Source of the DNA: Thinopyrum elongatum
Taxonomy: Eukaryota > Streptophyta > Magnoliopsida > Poales > Poaceae
Direction: 5' to 3'
Length of the DNA stretch: 64,000 nucleotides
NCBI GenBank assembly: GCA_011799875.1
Contig: CM022297.1
Coordinates: 515,523,207 to 515,587,206 of the forward strand
The notes under the pieces were generated by a model, which made no database searches, was not told where the DNA came from, and saw only the letters and a list, made by a program, of their open reading frames with translations. Shown piece by piece: positions 1 through 10,149 of this stretch; position 1 is the first letter of the stretch; each line of letters starts with the position of its first letter. Both the position numbers and the translations under genes were made by a program.

Positions 1-60
1 TAAAATAAGAATTGGAAAATGCAATTAATATGAGGATATAATTGCTCTATGAAAAATAGA

Positions 61-1430
61 ACATGGCATCTATTCCGGTCCTCGAGCAAAGAGGACGTAA
101 ATTTACTTGACTGTAAATGTTCTACATAATTAAAGAAAGGCAATTGAGGAAATAGACAATACAAGGCATAGAACTATTGCAAAGTGTTTTAATGCAAGAT
201 TGGTATAGACTATGAGGAACTTAGCCCAGTTGTGAAAGCAGCTACTGTCGACTTGTTCTCTCTATTTGCACTGTCCAAACAATTGCAGTCCTCATATTGG
301 ATGTGCAGAATGCGTTCGCTTCACTGCGTTCTAGAGGACAAGTGTATATGAGGAACCCACCTGGGTATGAGTAAAGGACAAGTATCAATTAATGTTGTTA
401 AACTTGATAAGCTTTTAATATGGCTTAAAACAAAGCAACCTAGAGCATGGTAGCTCTAGACTGAGTGAGAACTTCAAAGGCTTGCTTTCAGCAACCCACC
501 CCCCCCAACCTCCAAAGCTGACACTCACTGTTTTCTTTTAATAGAAAAGCAAAATCCCACCATCTTATGCTAGTTAGTTGATGATTTATTTGTTGCAAAA
601 GCTCATCACAACAGATGCAACCAAAGCTTGCTGGAAGATCGTGAGGAACGACTTTGTCCTAAGGATCTTGGTGATTTGTCATTATTTTGCTTGGTAATAG
701 AAGGTAAAGAAGGTAAAAGATTGCATACTCTTAGTTCAAGAAAAGTAGTGTCCGAATGTGTTAAAACGAGTAGGTACTATGAATTGCAAAAATTTCCAAA
801 ACATGCCTCTCTCAACTTCTGAAAGATGTGTAAAGAGGAGGTGAGCCATTAAGGTGCTAAGCATCTACGAATTATAGAATGTGGTAGTGCCTGGCACTAT
901 TAAACACTTACAAGACCTTACATATCTTTCCCGTCAAAAAGTATGTCAGTTCCTACATGCTCCTACCCTTGAACATTGGAACGCGTAAAAAGATCCCAGG
1001 TACTAAGAGGTACTATGAGCACAGGGTTGACAATTTTCAAGGTCAGCCTCAACATTTGGTGAGTTGCATTTTTCTGATGCTGAGTGAGGGCAGGAATTCC
1101 TGAGCCCAAAGATCACAGTAGGGGTTTGTCTGGTCATTCTTTGGACCACAACTCATATTCCTGGATTGCATGGGCACAGCAGCTTGTTCAAGTCGGCACA
1201 AAGCTGAGTACAAGGCTTGGCAAAGCTACGCTGAACTAACTTGGGTCCCACACCTTGCTTCATGAGCTTCATGTGAGTCACTCTCCCACTGCTCGATGTG
1301 GTGTGATAAATATTGGTGGCCCGTATCTATCAACAAATCCAGTGTTTCATGCAGACAAAACACATTGAGGTTGACTATATTTTGTGTCGAGAAAGCGGAG
1401 CCACGAAACTGCTTGATATTAGGTTCATCC
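61..1430 (+). pseudogene. Copia pol relic: reverse transcriptase and RNase H
   Basis: Translation in shifting + frames gives Copia RT landmarks. A YGIDYEETFSPVVK-like stretch lies near 205-235, a LDVQNAF-like stretch near 295-315, and a VYMxxPPGYE-like stretch at about 340-368. A degenerate LVDDLFVA stretch (the YVDD region) is at about 570-597. It is followed by LCPKDLGDLSLFCL at 650-695, the usual LKDLGxLxxFLGIE block. RNase H follows with a VCQFLHAPTLEHWNA-like segment near 940-985, a STVGVCL-like segment near 1110 and a TNPVFHAQTKHIEVDY-like segment near 1335-1380. Stops and frameshifts occur throughout, including a poly-C run near 498, so no functional product is possible. The Copia assignment is firm; the family is not identified. 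Confidence 0.85.
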
Positions 1431-1734
1431 CCCTATGGGGCACTAGTCAGAATCGCTGTAGTGGTTGTAGCCTTTGGGGTTCTGAGCCTAAGGTGGAAAT
1501 CGTCCCTAGACCGGGTTCGAAGGAACGTGGAGGGACAAATTGGACATCGTACGTTAGAATAAAGCCCCGACGGGGTCGGGGAACTCGTCGGGAGTACCGC
1601 AGCGAGCTAAATGGGGAGGGGGTTTAATGGGGTTAAGAAGATATTTTGTTGTGGATGTTGAGTTTTGCATAGAGGGTATTTTTCTTCGCGAGTGGTGAGA
1701 TTTGCCGGATAAAAGAATAGCGCGACAGACAGCT

Positions 1735-1885
1735 GGGTAGGGGGGAGGGGAGTGAGGTGGGAGGGGGGTGTGAGGAGGGGGGGGGGAAAGGGAGGTGGGA
1801 GGCATAGGGGGGAGGAGAAGGTTAGTAGCAATGAAGTGGGATATGGGGTGGTCTGTTTAAGGTGGGGGGGGTAGAGGAGGGAGCA
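1735..1885. repeat. G-rich low-complexity tract
   Basis: The + strand holds at least ten runs of three or more G, including runs of 6 to 10, separated by short A/T/G spacers. The strong purine bias explains the proline-rich minus-strand ORFs here, which are artefacts. It lies inside the putative left half of E2. Confidence 0.8.
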
Positions 1886-2162
1886 GGTGGATGGCCTTAG
1901 TGCCCGTTTCTGCAGCCTTCTAAGTTGGCTAAGTCCCTTTATTCAACCGACGACAAGCCTCCGTGCAACACCGACCGGGAACTTGTAACCCGATAAATGA
2001 CACCGGTAATTCGTTCGGGTTTTTCTTGATCTTTTGTCCTTTTTCGTTTCGCACGAAGTACAGCATAATGACTGGGAGAATCGATCGTATCATCGACCAA
2101 CAGCTGAAGACATAATAATCATACATAAGATACACACATTACAAACTCTCTAGCTAAAGCAT

Positions 2163-2360
2163 TTAATGCACAACAAATGTGATCAAGATCGCAACTAAGG
2201 TAACAATTGATCCAACAGCATAATGATACCAAGCCTCACTTATCAATGGCATATTTTCTAATTCTTCAAGCGCATTTTCTCCATCTTGATCTTGTGATCA
2301 TCGACGACATCGGCAACATACAACTCCCAGTTCATCTTTCTCTTCTTCAATTCTTTCAAT
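2163..2360 (-). pseudogene. CACTA-associated ORF, 3' end (coiled coil plus C-terminal membrane segment)
   Basis: Read on -, the region gives LYVADVVDDHKIKMEKMRLK, then a frameshift, then EAWYHYAVGSIVTLVAIL and a stop at 2163-2165. The first part is charged and helix-forming. The second is a hydrophobic segment that could span a membrane. I recognise this tail from a reading frame carried by many Triticeae CACTA elements; its function is not known to me. Two frame breaks near 2240-2260 make this copy non-functional. The N-terminal part is not preserved as an open frame. Confidence 0.6.
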
Positions 2361-3099
2361 TTTTCTTTCAAATACACATTTCATTTTCAACTAATTTAAC
2401 CTCTCGACAAGAGGGTCGGTTGGAATTTCCGGTTCATATACCTCCTAGATAAAAATTCTATGTCAACTTGATGGGCATAATTTGTCATAACACGAAAGAA
2501 ATGCAACAAATAAATATAAAGAATATACCACATCCGAATCATAAACCGACGAGGGCCGAACGGGGCCGATATCAAAACATGCCACTAATGATAAACACAC
2601 ACGTACGATTTAAGAAATTATTCAAGTCACTATATATCTAAATCACACAAACATATTTGTTTTTTTATAAAAAGATTAGAACAAGAGGCTCACCAAGGTG
2701 GTGCCAGCGACGGGACGGTGCGGGCGATTGACGGTTGGTCGTTAGGACGGGGACGGGAAGGCACTAAGTAAACCCACACCTACATATGCAAACTAGAGTT
2801 AATTTGAGCTCAAATTGCATATAAATCAAATAAACTACCACATAATTACTCCCAAAACTAAAACCCACAAATCACTATACTTATAGACATGCAAGAGCTA
2901 ATCTAGCAATGAGAGATGAAAGGACCAAAGTTACTAACCTTTGTGTTCACTTGGATGGATGGGGGCCTTCAAATCTTGACAAATTGTGGCAAAATGAAGA
3001 TGAGCTCGAGCAATGGGGAAGAACAGAGGAGAGGAAGGATGAAAGGGAGGAACAGAGAGAAATGGGCTCGGGCTCGACGAAGGGTTTATGTAGAGGCAC

Positions 3100-3401
3100 T
3101 CTTTATCCCGGTTGGTTTACAAACCGGGACTAAGGTGCCATCTCTAGTCCCGTGTTCGTGCCACGAACCGGGACTAAAGGGGTTGGTGGGGACCCAGCCT
3201 GACCCAGCCTGCCACCACCAACCCCTTTAGTCCCGGTTCGTGGCACGAACCGGTACTAGAGAGTTTCAAACCGAACCGGGACTAATGAGTGACGCCCGCT
3301 CCCGCCTAGCCGTTGGAACCGGCACTAATGGTCACATTAGTGCCGGTCCGTATTTGAACCGGGACTAATGAGGTGAACATTAGGTCGTTTTTCTACTAGT
3401 G
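3100..3401. repeat. Right subterminal repeat array of CACTA E2
   Basis: It contains repeated AACCGGGACTAA units in both orientations. A perfect 36-bp inverted repeat (arms 3154-3189 and 3215-3250, loop 25 bp) has two copies of GACCCAGCCT in its loop. Subterminal repeats of this kind bind the CACTA accessory protein in characterised elements. Confidence 0.85.
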
Positions 3402-3490
3402 ATGATCAAGTTGTAGATGGTTTCACTAAAGCCTTATCATGGCGCAAGTTAGAAGAGTTCAAGAGCAATCTCAACTTAGTGAAGTTATGA
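3402..3490 (+). pseudogene. Copia RNase H C-terminus, 3' of the CACTA insertion
   Basis: The + frame reads DDQVVDGFTKALSWRKLEEF and ends with a stop at 3488-3490. This is the conserved DQxAD-x-FTKxL tail that closes Copia pol. The upstream partner ends with LLDIRFIP near 1430, so the pol tail was split by E2. Joining the two flanks does not give a perfectly clean frame, so small changes accompanied or followed the insertion. Confidence 0.8.
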
Positions 3491-3501
3491 TTGAGGGGGT
3501 G
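3490..3501 (+). other. Polypurine tract of Copia E1
   Basis: The sequence ATTGAGGGGGTG lies immediately between the pol stop and the LTR start TGTTAGAAT. A G-rich purine run directly before a TG dinucleotide is the usual plus-strand priming site. Confidence 0.7.
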
Positions 3502-3737
3502 TGTTAGAATATAATGTATGTATATACGGTAGGATATAAACCGTATATACTCTTTAACTTGCGTGCGTTACAATCTTTGTAATCTGGTAGTTAGGTCGAC
3601 GGCATTGATCCTTATCTTGTGTTTAGCTAACTTGAGGATCAAGCCTAACCTAACTACCGAATCTGTAAACCCTAGCCTCTGGCTATATATAACACGTAAC
3701 GCGTCCCTGCTAGGCATACGCTTCACGCCATCTTTCA
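3502..3737 (+). repeat. 3' LTR of Copia E1 (about 236 bp)
   Basis: It starts TGTTAGAATATAATG right after the polypurine tract and ends in TCTTTCA, giving TG...CA ends. It contains a TATA-like CTATATATAA. The 3' boundary is inferred from the CA end and from the abrupt change to gypsy antisense-ORF sequence at 3738. No second LTR copy is in the window to confirm it. Confidence 0.65.
3683..3692 (+). promoter_or_regulatory. TATA-like box in Copia LTR
   Basis: CTATATATAA lies about 55 bp before the LTR end, a usual position for the core promoter in short Copia LTRs. Activity is inferred only. Confidence 0.4.
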
Positions 3738-4765
3738 TGGGCTAGCTCAAGCCAAGGAGGAGTCCCTTCGGCTGAGGTAGGAGGCTGAGAAAGTGTGAGG
3801 TACGGATATTTACCTTTAATTTTGTACTTGTTGACCAAGTATTTATATATTTACTCGAGTTATTGTGTCTTGCATTGGCGGATCAGCATGTTGCCGAGCT
3901 ACAAGTCGAGCTTGAAGCTCGGGTTGAGGCCAAGCAGCTGAAGACGTCGGCGCAGAAAAGTGCCGACCTGCTCGTCGAGGAGCAGAAGACCCGTGAAGCC
4001 GCTCAGGCGCGGGTGTTGGAGGTCGAAGGGAATCTCTCAGCTTGTGTCACTGAATGTGACACATTATTGAAGAACACACAGGAGAAGGATGCCGTTGAGG
4101 TCCGGCGGCTAGAGACAGAGCGCCGAGAGGTGGCTTCGTGGGCGAATGCGGTGGAGGAGGAACTGCGTTAGGCTACCGAAGTTGCTTCTGGTAAGCCTTA
4201 CCTTCTACAGTGTGTCTTCGGCCGCCAAGCCTTCCCCGAGCTGACAGAAGTGTGGTGCATGTCATGCACCTTTTTCGACATTGCTCACAATGTTGAGGAG
4301 GCATGCCAGTACTACGGCGCTGACCTCGGCTCATCTGATGAGTAGCAGAAGGCTTTCTGGCTGTAGTTTCAAGACCCGACGCACCCCCAAGTCCCCGGTG
4401 ACAAGATGAAACAAGTGGCGAAGCTGCAGAAGGCTACTCGGCCCGCTATGGAGGACCTCTGCAAGGCCCTTTGGCCAAAAGATCCCATGCCGACTAGCTG
4501 CTTCGGGCTGGTGCGCCACCTTCAAGAGGCGAGCGCCCAAGTCAACATGTGGAAGAGGTCGGCGTGTACCGAGGGTGCGTGGCAGGCTTTTGTGTTCGTG
4601 CAGGCATATTATCTGAAGCTAGAGCTGGAGCAGATTGCCTTGAAGCATCCGATGAAGGATGGCAAGGAGGTGAAGCTCAAGCATTACTTCGAGAAAGTGA
4701 TGCCTGCTGCTCGGCTTGCCGAGAAGGACTGTAAGTTGGGGTCCGTTCTAGGAGACCTCAATTAG
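3738..4765 (+). pseudogene. Antisense coiled-coil ORF (aORF) of gypsy E3
   Basis: The + strand encodes a long charged heptad-type stretch. It includes VAELQVELEARVEAKQLKTS and continues to about 4170. Then comes a segment with MKQVAKLQKATRPAMEDLCK at 4406 and VKLKHYFEKVMPAARLAEKD, ending at 4765. An intron-like gap separates the first short exon (3738-3800) from the exon near 3860. In-frame stops occur at about 4168, 4342 and 4363. The product class matches the antisense reading frame of Tat-lineage elements; its function is unknown. The same type of protein lies antisense to pol in E10 (30864-34492). Confidence 0.65.
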
Positions 4766-6239
4766 ACCCTCATTGTGTATCCTCGGTATGCCGAGATGTA
4801 GCTGTAAAGAACAAATCCCTATTTTGAGATTGCCTTTTTATGGGTAAATCGAGTTTGCCCCTTTTTCTACTTGTGTTTTAATTTTGACACAACTGTGACC
4901 TTTTAAATGTGTAGTTGGCCGGTCGTTGGCTTCCACCCCTAGGTAGAAACTACTTAGGGTGTTTTATCTGACTACAACCCTTAGCCGACGTCTCAGTGGC
5001 CGGAGGCTGTTATGTCCGAAAAAACCAGGCAATCAAACCTTAAGGCTAAAATGTACACTTAGTCATAGGAGCATGTGTTTTGGGTGGCAAATAAATAGCC
5101 CCTAGTATAATTCGAGTCCTTGGGAGTGCCGAGCTCGGATTATAAATACCTCAGCTTTTTCAAAGAAAAGCCCTCCCCCCACCCCCCGCATTATGCAGGC
5201 AACCTTTATGGTTGTTTTTAGTTTTACACTCTTCCGACCTGTTGACCGATTTAGCGCATGTTGTGACAGTCAGCCTTCGGCTTCACCCACCTGAGGTACT
5301 TTACCGGTTTAACCGGAAGTAACAATCACAGAGGTGCTCCCGGTAGTCCCTTAGCCGAACTTAGCAGAAACATAAGGGGTAAACATAGGAGGCAAGCAAC
5401 CCAGCTATTGACCCAGGACACAAGTCGAAATCGATGCACATAATGGTGTAAGGTTCGAGGAAGTCGGCGGTGGCTCCATAGAGCAATTCGGTGTTTAAGT
5501 GGGTTTGGCTCTATCGCAGCCCCAGTACCTTTTGTCGGTGCTCAAGGGCATCCAACGTGGTACACAATTAGCGAACGATAGTTATAGCGAGAGAAAATTG
5601 GATGAGAGCAAGGATTCACCATGAGTGTATATGCGGCCCAAAATTTGGGCATCTCTTTATTCAATAATTCATAAGGTTAAGCCTAATTTTCAAGCTATAA
5701 CTAAAGATACATGCTTTTAGGATTTTACATGGTCTGCCCGAGGAGGTAGTAGGCCGAGGTTCGATCTTCCGGCTTCATGTCCAGTGTCATAGCATCATTT
5801 GCATTCTTCCATCTTTCCTTGTCCAACCAAGGAACGCAGCCACTTCCTTTACCTTTTAGCCGGTACAGCAGTACTTCCTCGTCCAATCCGAGGAGTGCTA
5901 CATCTAGCGATTTGAATAGAGGTTCGATGATGAACTGTTGTGCTGTAGGCACATCAAGGTGTGCCTCTGTCGGGCTGGTTGTGATAGTCTAAGTTGTACT
6001 CCAGCCCCCTATCAGCCTTCAGGCTTTAAGATGTTGCCGGTGTTCTCTAAGGGACACTTGGATATTTATAGCTTTGGCTGAGATATGGTGCTATTGTGCT
6101 TCCAAGAACCTCAGACTGCATACATATTGGTGCCCTCGTGGCACGTACAGATCCTAGGACAATGATTTGATATCTTGCGTGGGTTGTGAATTTCGAGCTA
6201 GATGCTCGCCCTCCGAGGATGTTGACACGGTGGCGGTTT
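4766..6239. other. Noncoding interior of E3
   Basis: I see no credible gene. The stretch contains long A/T-rich spacers with scattered phrases common to gypsy 3' untranslated regions (TAGCCCC, GCCGAGCT) and a run of C near 5170-5185. The only moderate ORF, minus 5725-5952, has no recognisable motif. This is where RT and integrase would be expected by comparison with E10, and they are absent. Confidence 0.5.
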
Positions 6240-6935
6240 ATCTGACGTCACTCTTCCGCTGTGTGCTCCACTGTCCCCCATGGTATTTTTAGCGAAAAAT
6301 TGTGAATCCTAGGAACATATTCCTCGGTCATGTGCAGGGGAGGTGGAGCATGTATCCTATTTAGGGTTGCCATCCGCAGCTTCTGAGGTAGTGTCCAACT
6401 TGTCCTCATGGTGTGTCCGACGTACGCCGAAGTTGTCGTTGGGTGCGCCATGGGTTGACCTCGGGCGCTTCGAAGTGTTGCGACTGCTTGATCCAGCCTA
6501 AGCTTTGGATGCCTTCTCGGCAGCTTGTACCTTGGCTGCAAAGGCCATGGTTTGCTCCTCCGTTCGGAGAGAGCGTTCCATGTTGCCATTCATTGTTATG
6601 ATGCCGTACGGTCCTGGCATCTTTAGCTTTAGATAAGCATAATGCGGATGGCGTGAAAGCCACTCCTAAAGGGGACAATGTCAAAGGCTAACTCTTTGTT
6701 TCAAAAGTTCTCGGGTGTGCCGAAGACTATGTCCAGGCTCACCCTTCCCGAACACTGTGCCTCAACTCCGGGTATAATACCCTTGAAAGTGGTTTTACTA
6801 AGCTTGATCTGTGCTGGGTCGATATGCATCTTTTTAACAGTATCTGCATATATCAGGTTGAGGCTGCTACCGCCATCCATGAGGACTCGGGTCAGATAGA
6901 AGCCATCAACTATAAGGTCGAGCACCAACGCAGCC
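6240..6935 (-). pseudogene. Gypsy aspartic protease relic (E3)
   Basis: The minus frame at 6701-6928 contains VLMDGGSSLNLIYADTVKKM. This is the variant DGGS active-site motif of Tat-lineage proteases, followed by the hydrophobic strand with IIPGVEAQCSGRVSLD. Downstream, in shifted frames, come ELAFDIVPFRSGFHA and a threonine- and alanine-rich tail full of stops, reaching about 6240. In related elements a GRPAFAKF-type block and then RT follow; here the frame simply decays. The protein is not functional. Confidence 0.75.
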
Positions 6936-6959
6936 GTGCCGCCATGACGGATGCTGGTC

Positions 6960-9215
6960 CGGTGGTATCATCTGTCGAAGATGATCAAAATCTCCGACCA
7001 TGGATTATACTTCAGCTCGACGGGCTCTACAGCATAAACATCACGGAGCACACGTTTCCTCTCCTTCCTGGTGACGTGTGTTACATATATCAAGTTCACA
7101 TCTTTAACCTCGGGAGGGAATTGTTTTTGGCCGGCATTGCTCGGCCCGGGCTGGTCTCTGTCCTCATTATTACGAGGTTGGCCCTTGGCCTGGTTTTCGG
7201 TTGCAATCTTTCCGGCCTGCTTGATAACCCAGCAGTTTCGGTTAGTATGGGTTGCCGGCTTATTAGGACTGCCATGAATGGCACAGGGCTGATCAAGAAT
7301 CTTGTCCAACTGCGTGGGGCCCTTTCCTCCTTGGAAAGGTTTCGTCTTGTTGCCACCGCATTGGTTGCTGAAATCGGCGTTAACCTCGGTCTCCTCGGCG
7401 TCGCTACTGCAGCCTCTATTGCAACGCTTACTGTTCTTGTTACGCCGAGGTTTCCCGTTTCCGTCACGTACTTCAAAAGTGCCGAAGTTGCCGTTGTAGT
7501 TACACTTCTGAGCTAACCAATTTCCCCCACCAGCACAAAATCGAGTCATGAGCTATGTGAGGCCTGCCATTGTTTGAGGCTTCTCATGCCCGAGCTCTCT
7601 GGCCAGCCACTCATCACTTATATTGTGCTTAAATGGTGCAATTTCCTCGGCGTCTGGGCAGTCCACTATCTGGTTCTTTTTGGTTAAAAACCGATTCCAA
7701 AATTTTCTGACCAGTTCCCCTGGCTTTTGCACAACGTGAGCAAGGTCGTTAGCATCCAGAAATCTGACGTAGGTGCCTTGGAAGTTAGCTCAGAATTCAT
7801 CCTCGAGGTCTTCCCAGACACCAATCGAGTTCTCGGGAAGGCTGTTAAGCTAGTGCCGAGCTGAGCCTTTAAGCTTTAATGGCAGGTATTTAATGGCATG
7901 GAGGTCATCTCCGCCTGCCATGTGTACTGCCATGAGGAAATCCTTAATCCACATGGCGGGGTCCATTCTTCCATCATACTGTTCGATATTTATGGGGTTA
8001 AACCTTTCAGGGAACTAGTGCTGCATGACCTCGTCTGTGAAGTACATGGGGTGAGCAGCTCCTCGGACCCTCGCGGTAGCGTGGCATATGTCTGATATGG
8101 TCATGTTGCGGTCGTGCGTATAGTCGCGCACATGGCCATTTTTTGCCAACCAAGCCAAATATCCCGCCTGTCCAGTAGGTGGGTGTTGCCTGGATTTGTA
8201 GATTGACCGAGGTTGAACATCAGACCTTAAAGGACTATTGGTCTTTGGGTCACCCCTCTGAGGTGGATTGACTCCTCCTCTATGCCCAGCCACCTCGGGA
8301 ATATGTTTGTCTCCACCTGCTGGCCGATGTCGACCCCGAGGGGGGCAATCGATGGCTTTGACCCACTCACGCTTAGATAGCGCACTGTCCTCAGCCTCCG
8401 CATCCAGCTTGGCAAGCAAGTTTTTGTGGGAGTAAGGGCGATCAGCGCCCACTTGATGGAGCTTGTCCTCGAATGCCTGCTCGGCCCTGAGGAGCTCGGT
8501 CCCTCTGTCGTTTAATTCATCCTCTTCGGTCTTTAGACATTGGGATTTATTTTTGATGCTTTTGGCTGTGCTGGCCAATCACTTACGCATAACTTTGAGC
8601 TGGGGTACCTCAAGGGGCTGCTCGAAATTATAGTACTTGTCGGGGCCGCGGCTGCGCTTCTTCTCGGCCTCCGGGTCATGGTCATCGTTCTCGGTGTCGT
8701 TATCATCCCCATCGGCTTTGTCGGCGTTATTATTGTTGCCGCCGCCACCATTACGGGCACCACCATTTGCTGTATCCCCATTGACCGTGTCCCCGTTCTC
8801 GGGACCAGTGTTGCCATTGCCCGTGCCTCCGTTACCTTGACGGCCCTTGCATCGGCTTTTCAGATTTCTACCTCCTTCGTCGTCTTTAGGCGTGTCTACC
8901 ATATAGACATCATAGGTGGAGGTTGCCGCCCATGTGCCAGTGTGTTTGATGGCAGGTGGAGCAGCGGTGTCTGAAGTTTCATTGACGTCTTCATCCATGT
9001 CGGTTTCCTCTTCGAAGGTGCTTGCTAAGACGTCACTTAAGTCCTTGACAGTAGCGACTAAGTGGGTGGTGGGTGGGCTGAAAATCCCAGCTCCCTCAGG
9101 CTTTCCCAGATCTGATCATAAACTGAATTACGATCGTCCGAGATATCTAGGCTCTGAATCTGATCTAACATCTCGTTCAAGAGCGCCTTATCAGCCTTGC
9201 CCATGGCCTAATTGA
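6960..9215 (-). pseudogene. Gypsy gag relic (E3)
   Basis: On -, starting near 9215, an acidic, glycine- and asparagine-rich N-terminal region (8579-8998, with many GN and GD repeats) is followed by a heptad-like segment at 8450-8578. A degenerate capsid region with stops spans 7560-8100. A C-terminal frame at 6968-7549 holds a CAIHGSPNKPATHTNRNCW zinc-knuckle-like motif (C-x2-H...H-x4-C type). Gag would form the retrotransposon particle. Several frameshifts separate the parts. The sizeable + ORFs at 6824-7516 and 8540-8974 are hydrophobic shadows of this GC-biased gag. Confidence 0.7.
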
Positions 9216-9701
9216 AGGTTGGGCTCGATTGGAGTTTGCCCAAGATCTGATCTGACATGGCCTTGGGGTCTTCGTTAGTCAAGCTTGATGCCTAATCAAT
9301 GGGGGAGCTCAGCTCCGAACTCATGGCCGGATCCGAAGCATGATCCACACCATGATCCTGAGCTGGGGTCTAATCTGAGATCTGGACACGGGTGCAGGTG
9401 CTGTCCTCAGCCTGGTCTGACACCCAGCCCAAGAATGCAAGCTTTCCATGGGAGTCTGCAGCATATTCCAGGTTGCCGAATCTGATGATCCGACCTGGGG
9501 TGAAGTTTTCAATCTGGCCAAGGTGGCTAGTCGATTTAGTATGAAATGTGATACTGCTGAAGACAAAAAGTTGCCCTGGCAGGAAATTCATGTCATAGTA
9601 GACGCTATCATCGATCTGGAGGTGAGCCATCATGCCGCTTTGACCAGACAGAGGGACCAGCATGGGCCACCAATGACGGAGTTGAATCCGGCAGATCTCG
9701 G

Positions 9702-10149
9702 GTAGGGGGTCCTGAGCTGGTGATCTTGGCACGATGGTAATAGGACAAAGAGGGGACACAATGTTTACCCAGGTTCAGGCCCTCTCGAAGAGGTAAAACC
9801 CTACATCCTGCTTGTGTTGTATTGATTGTGGATGGGGTACATAGTATAGGTTGATCTACCTCAAGATCGTATGTCTGAATGAATCTACCTTGACGGGCTA
9901 AAACCCTCTGGCTTATATAGATGTCAGGGCTACCTAGTTTTACACACAGGACAGTTACATCTAGAGATAAACATGCCAAAGATTGCATTTGTGCCTTCGA
10001 GTATGCACCAAGTCTTCGAAAGATTCCATCTTGAGCACTTCATGGGGCCTGGTGAACGCGGCCCACTTGTTTGTTGTTTGGGGGTCCTCGGCCCAGCCCA
10101 CCTCTGGGAGACGACGTGGTTGGCACCCCCCTTTTCCAGGACACCATCA
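9702..10149 (-). repeat. 5' LTR of gypsy E3
   Basis: The + strand reads CAGATCTCGGGTAGGGGGTCC at the internal border and ends ...CCAGGACACCATCA at 10149. Those phrases recur at LTR ends of Triticeae gypsy elements known to me. A stretch with AAAACCCTCTGGCTTATATAG near 9900-9920 could hold the minus-strand core promoter. No second LTR is in the window, so boundaries are approximate by a few bases. Confidence 0.55.

Larger units (their letters stand above)
1441..3401 (-). mobile_element. E2: CACTA (En/Spm) transposon relic
   Basis: The right end is clear: ...TTTTTCTACTAGTG at 3388-3401 is the inverted CACTAGTAGAAAAA terminus, preceded by many copies of AACCGGGACTAA and its complement. The left end is tentative. 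CACTAGTCAGAAT at 1441 sits exactly where the Copia frame is lost, but only part of it matches the right terminus and no AACCGGGACTAA repeats follow. The ORF relic at 2163-2360 reads on -, so the right end is the 5' side. No transposase was found, so the element is either non-autonomous or internally deleted. The right flank is ATG and an ATG lies four bases before the left candidate, so the 3-bp target duplication is not proven. Confidence 0.7.
1..3737 (+). mobile_element. E1: degenerate Ty1/Copia retrotransposon, 3' half, interrupted by CACTA E2
   Basis: Copia pol relics run on + from the window start to about 1430 and resume at 3402, followed by a polypurine tract and a short LTR ending at 3737. 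The order RT, RNase H, PPT, LTR is that of a Copia element. The 5' LTR, gag and integrase lie outside the window. The gap 1431-3401 is occupied by CACTA E2. The reading frame carries many stops and frameshifts, so this is an old, inactive copy. The sequence right of 3737 belongs to gypsy E3, which suggests that E1 inserted into E3. Confidence 0.85.
3738..10149 (-). mobile_element. E3: Tat-type Ty3/gypsy relic without RT or integrase
   Basis: On -, reading from the right, the order is an LTR at about 9702-10149, gag, and a protease ending near 6240. A noncoding stretch follows, then an antisense ORF on + at 3738-4765. This is the E10 arrangement with the RT, RNase H and integrase block missing. 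The left LTR is absent because Copia E1 inserted at 3737/3738 and the rest lies outside the window. Frames are interrupted many times. I infer a non-autonomous derivative of a Tat-lineage gypsy. Confidence 0.75.

Noticed and set aside
1554..1831. Proline-rich minus-strand ORFs
   Set aside because: Produced by the G-rich tract; no domain and no codon structure.
6824..7516. A 230-aa hydrophobic + ORF
   Set aside because: It lies opposite the gag and protease region of E3, whose minus frames carry the zinc-knuckle and DGGS motifs. The hydrophobic look is the complement of a charged protein.
8540..8974. A 144-aa + ORF resembling a multi-pass membrane protein
   Set aside because: It is antisense to the Asp/Gly/Asn-rich gag segment 8579-8998; GAC/GGC/AAC codons read backwards give Val/Ala/Leu.
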